DNA of 64,000 nucleotides, from positions 124,001 through 188,000 of the forward strand of contig NZ_JBHSTQ010000004.1 of the NCBI RefSeq assembly GCF_042660205.1, given 5' to 3'. Below are positions 17,324-25,279 of this stretch, piece by piece (position 1 is the stretch's first letter; every line of letters starts with the position of its first letter). Origin of the DNA: Sporolactobacillus kofuensis. GTDB lineage: Bacteria > Bacillota > Bacilli > Bacillales > Sporolactobacillaceae. Below the pieces are notes generated by a model. That model was not told the origin of the DNA and did not search any database. It saw nothing but the letters and a program-made list of their open reading frames with translations. The position numbers and the translations under genes are program-made.

Positions 17324-18352
17324 ATGGCTTTTAAAATTATTGCATACGGTGTAGAACCTTACGAAGAAAAAATGTATAGCGAACTTAATAAGTATGGTTA
17401 CGAATTGACTTTGGTAAACGACCTGCTGACTGCTGACAACGGAGATCTTGCAAAGGATCACGATGGTGTTCTACTTTTTGTTAACTGCTTGGCAGACCGT
17501 GCCAACCTTGAAAAATTTAGTGAATTTGGCATCAAATATGTATTTACACGTACTGCTGGATTTAATCATATTGATCTGCAGGCTGCTTCCGACCTCGGAA
17601 TTAAGGTTGCCCGCGTTCCTGCATATTCACCAAATGCGATTGCAGAACTCGCTGTATATCTTGGTACAGCACTGCTTCGTCACACGGTTTACACAACCGG
17701 CAGAACGGCTAAACTCGACTTCACTGTAACAGAAACAATGTTCAGCCATGAAGTTCATAAATGTACTGTAGGTATTGTCGGCACAGGCCACATCGGCTGT
17801 GTTGAAGCAGAATTGTATAAAGGTCTTGGCGCAAAACTACTCGGTTATGACATTTTCCAAAGTGATTTTGCTAAGAAATTAGTTGAATTCAAGGAATTGG
17901 ATGAACTGCTTGCAGAATCTGATATTGTCAGCCTGCATTTGCCATATTTCCCGGGCAAGAACGAAAACTTTGTTGGTGAAGAATTCATCAGTAAGATGAA
18001 AGACGGTGCCATCCTGATTAACACAGCGCGTGGTGAAATCGTTGATGAAGCTGCTGTTGTTAAAGCAATCAAGAGTGGCAAGCTCGAAGGATTCGGTGCG
18101 GATGTATTGACGGATGAATCACGCTTCTTCGGCAAAGACTTCTCCGATGGTAGCGAATTCCCTGATGCAACAATCAAGGAATTGATTGAATTGTATCCAA
18201 AGGTATTAATTACACCTCACGTTGCTGCAATGACTGACGTAGCTGTTTCAAACATGATTGCTACAAGCTATGATAACTTCAATGCAGCAATTAAGGGTGA
18301 AAGCCTCGGACGCGCAGAAGTTGAACTTCCTGCACCAGCTGTAAAAGAATGA
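17324..18352 (+). CDS. ldhD: D-lactate dehydrogenase / D-2-hydroxyacid dehydrogenase
   Basis: 342-residue NAD-dependent dehydrogenase reducing pyruvate (or another 2-oxoacid) to the D-hydroxyacid. The Rossmann motif is GTGHIG (153-158), followed by an acidic Asp176 that favours NAD over NADP. The catalytic triad is Arg236 (NTARGEIVD), Glu265 and His299 (ITPHVA). TRTAGFNHID and YSPNAIAELA are family segments. Overall wording resembles the subgroup with 2-hydroxyglutarate and 2-hydroxyisocaproate dehydrogenases as well as D-LDH, so substrate is not certain. AGGAGG precedes the ATG; own promoter and terminator. Confidence 0.85.
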   Translation: MAFKIIAYGVEPYEEKMYSELNKYGYELTLVNDLLTADNGDLAKDHDGVLLFVNCLADRANLEKFSEFGIKYVFTRTAGFNHIDLQAASDLGIKVARVPAYSPNAIAELAVYLGTALLRHTVYTTGRTAKLDFTVTETMFSHEVHKCTVGIVGTGHIGCVEAELYKGLGAKLLGYDIFQSDFAKKLVEFKELDELLAESDIVSLHLPYFPGKNENFVGEEFISKMKDGAILINTARGEIVDEAAVVKAIKSGKLEGFGADVLTDESRFFGKDFSDGSEFPDATIKELIELYPKVLITPHVAAMTDVAVSNMIATSYDNFNAAIKGESLGRAEVELPAPAVKE

Positions 18353-18369
18353 TTGATTGAAAGCAAGCA

Positions 18370-18401
18370 GTCTCGCTCTTTTTGAGTGGGACTTTTTTTT
18401 G
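18370..18401 (+). terminator. Terminator of ldhD
   Basis: AGTCTCGCTC (18370-18379) pairs with GAGTGGGACT (18385-18394), including G-U pairs, then eight T. Confidence 0.85.
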
Positions 18402-18463
18402 AGAAAAAAGTTTTGGCCTAAGTTGTTAGGGAAAATGGCATGACATCACGAGAATTTAGGCTC

Positions 18464-18626
18464 AAGCACGAACGTGCGAGGCTCCTGCGGGATCAGGTGC
18501 TAGCGAGACGCCGCAGACTGATGCCCTTTTCGAGGAGGCTCGCGGTGCGCCCGCAGCAAGGAGCAGTCGAAGCAAAATCGTTATAAGATCAAGGGCCGGG
18601 CAGTCTTTGCCCGGTCTATCTTATGC
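18464..18626. repeat. Dispersed intergenic repeat, copy E
   Basis: The most complete copy: CACGAACGTGCGAG, CTCCTGCGGGATCAGGTGC, TAGCGAGACGCCGCAGAC, TTTTCGAGGAGGCTCGCGG, GCGCCCGCAGCAAG and a GCCGGGCAGTCTTTGCCCGG tail hairpin. Confidence 0.85.
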
Positions 18627-18731
18627 AGTCTTGAAATTCAGGGGAATTTAGCATTTGTTCAAACAAGATTAGATAAATGTGGCCAAAATATTAAATATAC
18701 TGTGTTTAATGGAAATATTCGAAACATTCCA

Positions 18732-18760
18732 TTGACATTACTAAATCAATCATGTAAACT
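18732..18760 (+). promoter_or_regulatory. Promoter ahead of the panE-like leader
   Basis: TTGACA (18732-18737), 17 bases, TAAACT (18755-18760). Confidence 0.55.
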
Positions 18761-18850
18761 GACATTACTTTTTAAAATTTGTCTTCCAAGAAGGTCTATA
18801 CGTATGTTCCGTCCAAGAACCAATGAATTGATTGTCATTTTGATTAGTTA

Positions 18851-18956
18851 GGACTCAGGTACAGCAGTCGTTTAATCGATCGTGTACCTCGAGTCCTTTT
18901 CGTTCTGAACGGGACTCGAGTAAGCCCCATCCGGAACGAACCGGGTGGGGCTTTTT
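18851..18956 (+). promoter_or_regulatory. Attenuator-like structured leader of the panE-like gene
   Basis: Hairpin 1 pairs GGACTC-GGTACA with TGTACC-GAGTCC (18851-18896) and is followed by TTTT. Its 3' arm CTCGAGTCC (18888-18896) is also a perfect complement of GGACTCGAG (18912-18920), so the two folds exclude each other. A strong terminator (18923-18934 with 18941-18952, then five T) follows, 85 bases before the gene. No known riboswitch consensus was recognised. Confidence 0.55.
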
Positions 18957-19040
18957 GCATCAAGAAGAGGCGATGATGTTGCGCTTTAAACATTAGAGAA
19001 GGCAGAGAAAAAAGATGTGCAGAAAAAGGAGACGAGTAAG

Positions 19041-19991
19041 ATGAAGATTGTTGTTATTGGTGCAGGAGCAATGGGATTAAGATACGGTGTGCTTTTACAA
19101 GAAGCAGGAAATACTGTTCATTTCGTTGATACTTGGGAACCTAACGTGGAAGAAATCCAGAAAAATGGCGGCGTGACGGTCTGGCGAGACGGCAAAGATG
19201 AACGCTTTGTTGAAATAAGTATCAGTTACCCCGAAGAGTATCATGACGAACCAGAGCTGGCTATTGTTTTCGTGAAAGATATGCACACGGTTGAAACCAT
19301 GGAGAGGTGTAAACATTTCATTGGTGAGAACACCTATGTCCTGACCAATCAAAATGGTTTTGGCGGTGCAGAATATATTGCACAATTTGTGCCACGTGAT
19401 CGTATTATTGCTGGTACGGCAATGATCGGTACAGTGATGAAAGGGCCAGGTAAAGTCGACTTTATTGGAAAACGCGGTGCCGGTCATGTCCATATTGTAA
19501 AAGTAAAGGGCACTCCTGATGCATTTATTTATAGAGTTGCGGATGAAATGGAAAAAGCACTCATGCATCCGACGGTTCAAGAGGATTATATGGGAACGGT
19601 TTGGACAAAGCTTGTCTTCAATTCCGTTGTGAATACACTTTGTACATTAATGAACATAAAAATGGGCCAATTTGCTGCGTATAAGAATTCAAAAGAAATG
19701 TCACGTAAGCTTGTTGATGAAGCCTACGATGCCATTGATGCTGAAGGTTTTAAGATGGAAGTCACGCGCGATGAACTGGTTGATCAGGTCATGTTTGTTT
19801 CTGAAGTGGGCAACCCGCTCCATTACCCATCAATGCATCAGGACATGAGTACGAATCGTCCAACAGAAGTGGATTACATTAACGGCGCAATTGTACGTCT
19901 TGCTGAAAAACACGGCCTCAAAGCACCTTATCATTCGATGTTGGTTGATCTTGTACATCTTAAAGAAGAATCAAGAAAATATAATGATTAA
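19041..19991 (+). CDS. 2-dehydropantoate 2-reductase family protein
   Basis: 316-residue NADPH-dependent reductase of the ApbA/PanE family, which makes pantoate for coenzyme A. The N-terminus has GAGAMGLRYG. The catalytic lysine segment TKLVFNSVVNTLCTL and the late NRPTEVDYINGAIV (substrate glutamate) are present. Start is the ATG at 19041 with AAAGGAG; an in-frame start 8 codons upstream lacks a ribosome site. No panB, panC or panD is adjacent, so it may be a paralog acting on another 2-oxoacid. It follows the attenuator-like leader and has its own terminator. Confidence 0.82.
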   Translation: MKIVVIGAGAMGLRYGVLLQEAGNTVHFVDTWEPNVEEIQKNGGVTVWRDGKDERFVEISISYPEEYHDEPELAIVFVKDMHTVETMERCKHFIGENTYVLTNQNGFGGAEYIAQFVPRDRIIAGTAMIGTVMKGPGKVDFIGKRGAGHVHIVKVKGTPDAFIYRVADEMEKALMHPTVQEDYMGTVWTKLVFNSVVNTLCTLMNIKMGQFAAYKNSKEMSRKLVDEAYDAIDAEGFKMEVTRDELVDQVMFVSEVGNPLHYPSMHQDMSTNRPTEVDYINGAIVRLAEKHGLKAPYHSMLVDLVHLKEESRKYND

Positions 19992-20044
19992 AGAAGTGCC
20001 TCGGAAGCATTTTGATCTCATGAATTCGAATACTATAGATGATG

Positions 20045-20090
20045 AAACTTCGGACATCGGCATGATCCAGTCGTTTTCCGGAGTTTTTTT
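20045..20090 (+). terminator. Terminator after the panE-like gene
   Basis: AAACTTCGGA (20045-20054) pairs with TCCGGAGTTT (20077-20086) and runs into seven T. Confidence 0.75.
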
Positions 20091-20201
20091 GCGGCTTTTA
20101 AAGGGTTGGGGTAAAATGGAAGATAGCTTTTTAAGAACGAATAAGATTAGTACAACATGTGGAGACCAATAGGGTCGCGCGTGTTTTTGAGGAGGACAAT
20201 G

Positions 20202-21401
20202 ATGACTGAAAAATTTAAACGTATTCATGTGATTGTGCTGGATTCGGTAGGTATTGGTGAAGCAACTGATGCTGCAAAGTATGGCGATGAAGGTTGTGAT
20301 ACATTAGGACATACCGCTGCAGCAATGAACGGTCTGAATGTGCCGAATCTGACTAAGCTAGGATTATCAAATATTCGTCCGGAACAACCGATTCTTGGTG
20401 TACCGGTGCAAGACAAACCGCTTGCTTATTTTACTAAAATGCATGAGATTTCTGCTGGTAAAGATAGCATGGACGGTCACTGGGAAATGATGGGCCTACC
20501 GGTCATGACTCCACTGCACACTTTTCCCAATGGGTTTCCAGATGAGTTGATTCAAAAAATTGAAACCTTTAGCGGCCGCAAGGTGGTTTGGAACAAGCCT
20601 GCAAGTGGGACGGAAATCATAAAGAAATTCGGTGAACATCAGATGAAGACGGGTGACCTGATTGTTTATACATCAGGGGACTCTGTGCTGCAGATTGCAG
20701 CACATGAAGAGATCATTCCTTTAGAGGAATTGTATAAGATTTGTGAGTACGCACGAGAAATCACCATTGATGAACCTTATCATCTTGGACGAATAATCGC
20801 CAGACCGTATGTTGGCACGGCTGCAGATAACTTTGAAAGAACAGCAAATCGTCGCGACTTGACGCTTGTTCCACCTGAAAAGACGGTTCTGGATCTGCTT
20901 GCTGAATCTGGACGCGATACTTTGGCAATTGGTAAAATTAATGATATCTTCAGTGGCCAGGGGATAAAGAAAGGTTGGCATACAGTGAGCAATGAAGATG
21001 GTATGGAACACTTTATCGCCGTACTAGATCAAGACTTTCATGGACTAAGTTTCACGAATCTGGTTGATTTCGATGCGAACTATGGACACCGACGCGAACC
21101 CGTGCTCTTCGGTAAGGCGCTTGAAGTATTTGACCGTCAACTTGGTCAGGCATTACCAAAGCTTACAGAAGATGATTTATTGATTATCACCGCGGATCAT
21201 GGCAATGATCCTGGATTCAGAGGAACCGATCATACACGGGAGTTTGTTCCACTTCTTGTCTACTCTCCAGCATTCCACGCAGGTCAGGCACTTCCTGTTC
21301 GAGAGACATTTGCTGATCTCGGCGCGACGATTGCTGACAATTTTGGTACACAGTTGCCAAAAGTTGGTACAAGTTTCTTGAGTACACTGAAAATGAGGTG
21401 A
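20202..21401 (+). CDS. deoB: Phosphopentomutase
   Basis: 399-residue alkaline-phosphatase-superfamily enzyme interconverting (deoxy)ribose-1-phosphate and -5-phosphate. Metal-binding segments are visible: VLDSVGIGE at the start, DSMDGHWEM, ITADHGNDPG and TDHTREFVP. Two adjacent ATG codons are possible; the second (20202) is preferred because GGAGG lies 6 bases upstream, against 3 for the first. First gene of deoB-pdp-deoC, which turns nucleosides into central-carbon intermediates. No deoR regulator or nucleoside transporter is adjacent. Confidence 0.95.
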   Translation: MTEKFKRIHVIVLDSVGIGEATDAAKYGDEGCDTLGHTAAAMNGLNVPNLTKLGLSNIRPEQPILGVPVQDKPLAYFTKMHEISAGKDSMDGHWEMMGLPVMTPLHTFPNGFPDELIQKIETFSGRKVVWNKPASGTEIIKKFGEHQMKTGDLIVYTSGDSVLQIAAHEEIIPLEELYKICEYAREITIDEPYHLGRIIARPYVGTAADNFERTANRRDLTLVPPEKTVLDLLAESGRDTLAIGKINDIFSGQGIKKGWHTVSNEDGMEHFIAVLDQDFHGLSFTNLVDFDANYGHRREPVLFGKALEVFDRQLGQALPKLTEDDLLIITADHGNDPGFRGTDHTREFVPLLVYSPAFHAGQALPVRETFADLGATIADNFGTQLPKVGTSFLSTLKMR

Positions 21402-21407
21402 TTGATC

Positions 21408-22706
21408 TTGAGAATGGTAGATATAATCACAAAAAAGCGTGATGGTTTTTCACTTTCTCCGGAGGAAATTCGCTTCTTTATTCAGGGTTACGTCAGTGGA
21501 AAGATTCCTGATTATCAGGCAAGTGCGCTTGCGATGGCTATCTTTTTCAGAGATATGACGGATTCGGAAATTGCGGAACTTACACGTGCGATGGTCGCCT
21601 CAGGAGATACAGTCGATCTGTCCGCTATTGCCGGCATCAAGGTGGATAAACATTCAACCGGAGGTGTCGGTGACACCACGACACTCGTCCTTGCGCCATT
21701 AGTTGCAGCGGTGGGTGTTCCAGTTGCCAAAATGTCCGGCCGAGGGCTTGGATTTACCGGTGGAACGATTGATAAGCTTGAGTCCATTCCGGGTTTTTCT
21801 GTTGAAATGACCGGAGAACAGTTTATCACACACGTCAATGGCGATCATATTGCGGTGATTGGCCAGACGGGTGACTTGGTTCCGGCAGATAAGAAACTCT
21901 ACGCACTTCGTGACGTTAGTGGCTCGATTGAATCCATCCCTTTAATCGCCAGTTCCATTATGAGCAAGAAGATTGCAGCAGGCGCTGATGCGATTGTGCT
22001 CGAAGTAACATGTGGCGAAGGTGCTTTTATGAAGAATGAGGAAGACGCAGTTCGTCTTGCAGATACGATGGTCAGAATCGGTAAAAATGTCGGAAGAAAG
22101 ACGGCTGCCGTTATTACGGATATGTCGCAACCACTGGGTTATGCAATTGGAAATGCTCTTGAGATTAAAGAAGCCATTGATACCTTGAAAGGACATGGCC
22201 CAAGCGATCTTGAGGAACTCGTATTTGAACTGGGGAGCCGAATGGTTCAGTTTGCAGGAAAGGCTGAAAATCTGGACGATGCTAGAGGACTGCTTCATCA
22301 GGCTCTTGAGCAAGGCCATGCGCTTAATAAATTCAAACAATTCGTTGAAAACCAGGGTGGAGATGCGGGTGTTGTTGATCATCCTGAGCGATTACCGCAA
22401 GCGAAATACCAGTTCGAACTTCCAGCAACAGATTCCGGATTTGTTGCAGGCATGAACGCAGATCAAATTGGACTTGCTGCGATGCTGCTCGGTGCGGGAA
22501 GAGCAACAAAGGAAGATACGATCAACTATGCGACAGGGATTGTACTCAATAAGAAAATTGGGGATTCGGTGAAGAAGGGTGAGGCATTACTCACCATTCA
22601 CTCGGATTCTAAGCAGATTGATCAGGTGATCGATAAATTGTATCAGAACATTACGATTTCCGAACAGGCACGCAAGCCCCAACTTATTCATCAAATTATT
22701 CATTAA
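21408..22706 (+). CDS. pdp: Pyrimidine-nucleoside phosphorylase
   Basis: 432-residue enzyme splitting uridine, thymidine and deoxyuridine with phosphate into base and (deoxy)ribose-1-phosphate, the substrate of DeoB. Phosphate-site loop KHSTGGVGD and AKMSGRGLGFTGGT are typical. I chose the TTG at 21408 because it is 8 bases after GAGGTG and gives MRMVDIITKK, matching the B. subtilis N-terminus; an ATG two codons on is the alternative. It starts 6 bases after deoB. Confidence 0.95.
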   Translation: MRMVDIITKKRDGFSLSPEEIRFFIQGYVSGKIPDYQASALAMAIFFRDMTDSEIAELTRAMVASGDTVDLSAIAGIKVDKHSTGGVGDTTTLVLAPLVAAVGVPVAKMSGRGLGFTGGTIDKLESIPGFSVEMTGEQFITHVNGDHIAVIGQTGDLVPADKKLYALRDVSGSIESIPLIASSIMSKKIAAGADAIVLEVTCGEGAFMKNEEDAVRLADTMVRIGKNVGRKTAAVITDMSQPLGYAIGNALEIKEAIDTLKGHGPSDLEELVFELGSRMVQFAGKAENLDDARGLLHQALEQGHALNKFKQFVENQGGDAGVVDHPERLPQAKYQFELPATDSGFVAGMNADQIGLAAMLLGAGRATKEDTINYATGIVLNKKIGDSVKKGEALLTIHSDSKQIDQVIDKLYQNITISEQARKPQLIHQIIH

Positions 22707-22733
22707 TTGATTTATAGAAGGAGACCATTGATC

Positions 22734-23387
22734 ATGACAGATCTTGCAAAATATATTGATCACACAGCACTGAAACCGGAAACGACAGAATCTGAAATTA
22801 TCAAACTTACTGATGAGGCCAAGAAATTTGGCTTTGCATCTGTATGTATCAACCCTTGCTGGGTAGCGCTAGCTGCAGAACAATTGAAAAATTCACAGGT
22901 AAAAGTATGCACCGTCATTGGTTTTCCTCTCGGTGCGTCTACTCCGGAGACAAAAGCATTTGAAACACGTGATGCGATTGCTAAGGGTGCCGATGAGGTG
23001 GATATGGTCATCAATATCGGTGCGATGAAAACCGGTCAAGAGGAAGTTGTTGAGGCAGATATTCATGCAGTCGTAGAAGCAGCGGATAAGCGTGCACTCG
23101 TAAAAGTTATTATCGAAGCATGTTTATTAACTGACGAGGAGAAAGTACGTGCTTGTCAGCTTGCGGTTCGTGCTGGAGCTGACTATGTAAAGACATCCAC
23201 AGGATTCTCAACCGGTGGTGCGACGCCGGAAGATGTGGCACTGATGCGGAAAACAGTAGGTGCTGATGTAGGCGTTAAGGCAGCGGGAGGTATTCACTCC
23301 AAGGATGAAGCTGAGGCAATGATTGCCGCAGGGGCATCACGTATTGGCGCAAGCTCAGGAGTTAAAATTATGGCGGAAAGCTTTTAA
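22734..23387 (+). CDS. deoC: Deoxyribose-phosphate aldolase
   Basis: 217-residue class I aldolase cleaving deoxyribose-5-phosphate to acetaldehyde and glyceraldehyde-3-phosphate. The proton-relay segment VKVIIEACLLTDEEK and the Schiff-base lysine in ADYVKTSTGF are visible. GAAGGAG lies 10 bases before the ATG. It completes the deoB-pdp-deoC operon. The acetaldehyde it makes is a plausible substrate for the aldehyde dehydrogenase at 26.9 kb. Confidence 0.96.
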   Translation: MTDLAKYIDHTALKPETTESEIIKLTDEAKKFGFASVCINPCWVALAAEQLKNSQVKVCTVIGFPLGASTPETKAFETRDAIAKGADEVDMVINIGAMKTGQEEVVEADIHAVVEAADKRALVKVIIEACLLTDEEKVRACQLAVRAGADYVKTSTGFSTGGATPEDVALMRKTVGADVGVKAAGGIHSKDEAEAMIAAGASRIGASSGVKIMAESF

Positions 23388-23510
23388 GCAGTAAAGACAT
23401 TCATAGGGCATTGTGCTTCAATGGGGCCGAAAGGAAAGAGAGATTAACACAGGGCTTAATCAAAGTCTTGCAACTGAAACCTCGTTCTGTGGGAATATGT
23501 GTAAAATGTT

Positions 23511-23605
23511 CTTCGGAGGAAGGCGTGATGCAAGGTGCCTGCGGGATTGTTCCTGATGATCGCGAGCCGAGTGAGCCTGCGGCAAGCGATCATTGATAGC
23601 CTCAT
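23511..23605. repeat. Dispersed intergenic repeat, copy F
   Basis: GGTGCCTGCGGGATTG, TTCCTGATGATCGCGAGCC, GAGTGAGCCTGCGGCAAGCG and a tail with GCCTCATTCC. Lies between deoC and the tRNA promoter. Confidence 0.8.
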
Positions 23606-23644
23606 TCCAAAAAAAAGCTTGTCACATACCTATGGAATAAAGGC

Positions 23645-23674
23645 TTGAAATCACTGCCTCAACTATGGTATAAT
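23645..23674 (+). promoter_or_regulatory. Promoter of tRNA-Glu
   Basis: TTGAAA (23645-23650), 18 bases, perfect TATAAT (23669-23674). Confidence 0.75.
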
Positions 23675-23729
23675 TTTCTTCGTGCTAAAAAAGCAAATGA
23701 TAAGCATTCGCTTTTCGCATGATGATTAT

Positions 23730-23800
23730 AGGGCGTTGGGCAAGTGGTTAAGCCAATGGATTCTCATTCCATGATCGCGGGTTCAATTCCCGTACGCCCT
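23730..23800 (+). tRNA. tRNA-Glu (anticodon CTC)
   Basis: Cloverleaf read by hand: acceptor AGGGCGT/ACGCCCT (7 perfect pairs), D arm, anticodon stem ATGGA/TCCAT with loop TTCTCAT (anticodon CTC at 23763-23765), and T arm GCGGG-TTCAATT-CCCGT. CCA is not encoded. It has its own promoter and terminator. Confidence 0.93.
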
Positions 23801-23816
23801 CTATATACTTGTAATC

Positions 23817-23857
23817 AGTCATCCTCACCTAGTTCATTGGGTTTTGGATGACTTTTT
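23817..23857 (+). terminator. Terminator of tRNA-Glu
   Basis: AGTCATCC (23817-23824) pairs with GGATGACT (23846-23853), then T run. Confidence 0.8.
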
Positions 23858-23870
23858 ATTTAATTCACTA

Positions 23871-23899
23871 TTGAAAGCGTTTACAAATTAGGATAAAAT
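23871..23899 (+). promoter_or_regulatory. ndh promoter overlapped by a perfect cre (CcpA) site
   Basis: TTGAAA (23871-23876), 17 bases, TAAAAT (23894-23899). TGAAAGCGTTTACA (23872-23885) fits the cre consensus TGWNANCGNTNWCA at every position and covers the -35, predicting repression by CcpA on glucose. Confidence 0.85.
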
Positions 23900-23991
23900 A
23901 AAGGAGGTAAATGTGAACAAAATGTGACAGACCTCGACTATGAATGGGTGTCCAATCATAACAACGTATGCGGACGAGGAGGAGAAGGATC

Positions 23992-25194
23992 ATGAAAAAG
24001 AAACGGATTGTCGTCTTGGGCGCCGGTTATGGTGGCTTGCGGGCAATAAAGAAACTTCAAAAGATGAAACCAAATGCGGAATTGATACTCATAGATAAAA
24101 ACAATTATCACTGTGAAACGACTGCGCTACACGAAGTTGCTGCAGGAACAGCGGATGCTCATGAAATCTGCTATTCAATCAATCAAGTTATTGATCAGAA
24201 GAAAACATACTTTATACAGGATACAGTTGTTCGTGTAGAACGAAAATTGAAGCTTGTTCTGTTGCGGAAACACGCACCTGTTCCTTATGATTATTTGCTG
24301 ATCGGGCTTGGTTTTGAACCGGAATTATTCGGCATTAAAGGTATGGATGAATATGGTTTATTCATTTCAGATATTCCATCTGTTAATAAAATTCGGAAAC
24401 ATATTCAAGATCAGTTTAGACAATGGACTGTTGATCATCTGAATAAACGGCTGATCATTGCAGTAGGAGGAGCAGGATTTACGAGCTTTGAGTTTCTAGG
24501 TGAACTTACAAACCGAATTCCTGAATTGATTAAACGCTATAATGTTGATCCTCAGCTCGTGCGTATCGTCTGTATCGAGCCCACACCTAATGCGCTACCG
24601 ACATTTAACCGTCATCTTGCTGAGTATGGGGCACGCACGTTAAGCGCTCGTGGCGTAGAGTTTGTGATTGGTAGGGTCAGCGGCTTAGACGGTGAAAAGA
24701 TCTACTACAAAGATGGCGAAGATCCAAAATCATTGCTGGCCGGAACTTTTATATGGACCGGCGGTGTTAGCGGGAGTTCAGTGGTTAACCGTTCAGGGTT
24801 TGAACAGCATCGCGGTCGCGTTGTTGTCCAGGAAGATTTGAGCGTTCCAGGCAATCCGGAAATATTGATTATTGGAGACTGTTCGGCAGTTATTGATCCG
24901 GAAACGGGACGCCCTTATCCGACTACTGCCCAGATTGCAATGCAGCAAGCCGATTGTGCAGCGTATAATCTGAATGCACGTTTAGAAGGAAAACGTACAA
25001 AGCCTTTTGTCTTTAAGTTTATGGGTACTGTTTGCTCACTAGGCAGAGATGATGCGGTCGGAGAGATCATGGGGAGAAATTTGAAGGGCCGCCCTGCATC
25101 GATTATGAAGAAAGTGATTGAAAATCGTTCGCTTGTAAAAATTGGCGGCGTAGAGACCATGATAAAAAAAGGGAGATTCAGTATAACAAAATAA
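23992..25194 (+). CDS. ndh: Type II NADH dehydrogenase
   Basis: 400-residue membrane-associated FAD enzyme passing electrons from NADH to quinone without pumping protons. The FAD-binding VVLGAGYGGLRA is at residues 7-18. The second Rossmann fold is AVGGAGFTSFEF (about 162-173). GDCSAVIDPETGRPYPTTAQIAMQQ is the C-terminal FAD/quinone segment. Start is the ATG at 23992 behind a strong GAGGAGGAG. Single gene with its own cre-controlled promoter, which suggests respiration is shut down when sugar is plentiful. Confidence 0.93.
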   Translation: MKKKRIVVLGAGYGGLRAIKKLQKMKPNAELILIDKNNYHCETTALHEVAAGTADAHEICYSINQVIDQKKTYFIQDTVVRVERKLKLVLLRKHAPVPYDYLLIGLGFEPELFGIKGMDEYGLFISDIPSVNKIRKHIQDQFRQWTVDHLNKRLIIAVGGAGFTSFEFLGELTNRIPELIKRYNVDPQLVRIVCIEPTPNALPTFNRHLAEYGARTLSARGVEFVIGRVSGLDGEKIYYKDGEDPKSLLAGTFIWTGGVSGSSVVNRSGFEQHRGRVVVQEDLSVPGNPEILIIGDCSAVIDPETGRPYPTTAQIAMQQADCAAYNLNARLEGKRTKPFVFKFMGTVCSLGRDDAVGEIMGRNLKGRPASIMKKVIENRSLVKIGGVETMIKKGRFSITK

Positions 25195-25204
25195 ATGAAC
25201 ACTA

Positions 25205-25238
25205 AAGGAGCCGGCAAATGATTCATTGCCGGCTCCTT
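25205..25238. terminator. Bidirectional terminator between ndh and metY
   Basis: AAGGAGCCGGCAA (25205-25217) pairs perfectly with TTGCCGGCTCCTT (25226-25238); it serves the convergent genes. Confidence 0.8.
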
Positions 25239-25279
25239 CGTTAAATAACCCCCATTGTAGACCATTCTTATCTTTTTAT

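Noticed and set aside
19891..20172. 93-codon plus-strand frame overlapping the end of the panE-like gene
   Set aside because: It runs through the panE terminator in a different frame and has no ribosome site.
23411..23596. 61-codon open frame after deoC
   Set aside because: It lies on repeat copy F; no ribosome site.
23905..23930. Tandem TGTGAAC/TGTGACA before ndh considered as a Rex or FNR site
   Set aside because: The halves are direct, not inverted, repeats and do not fit either palindrome.
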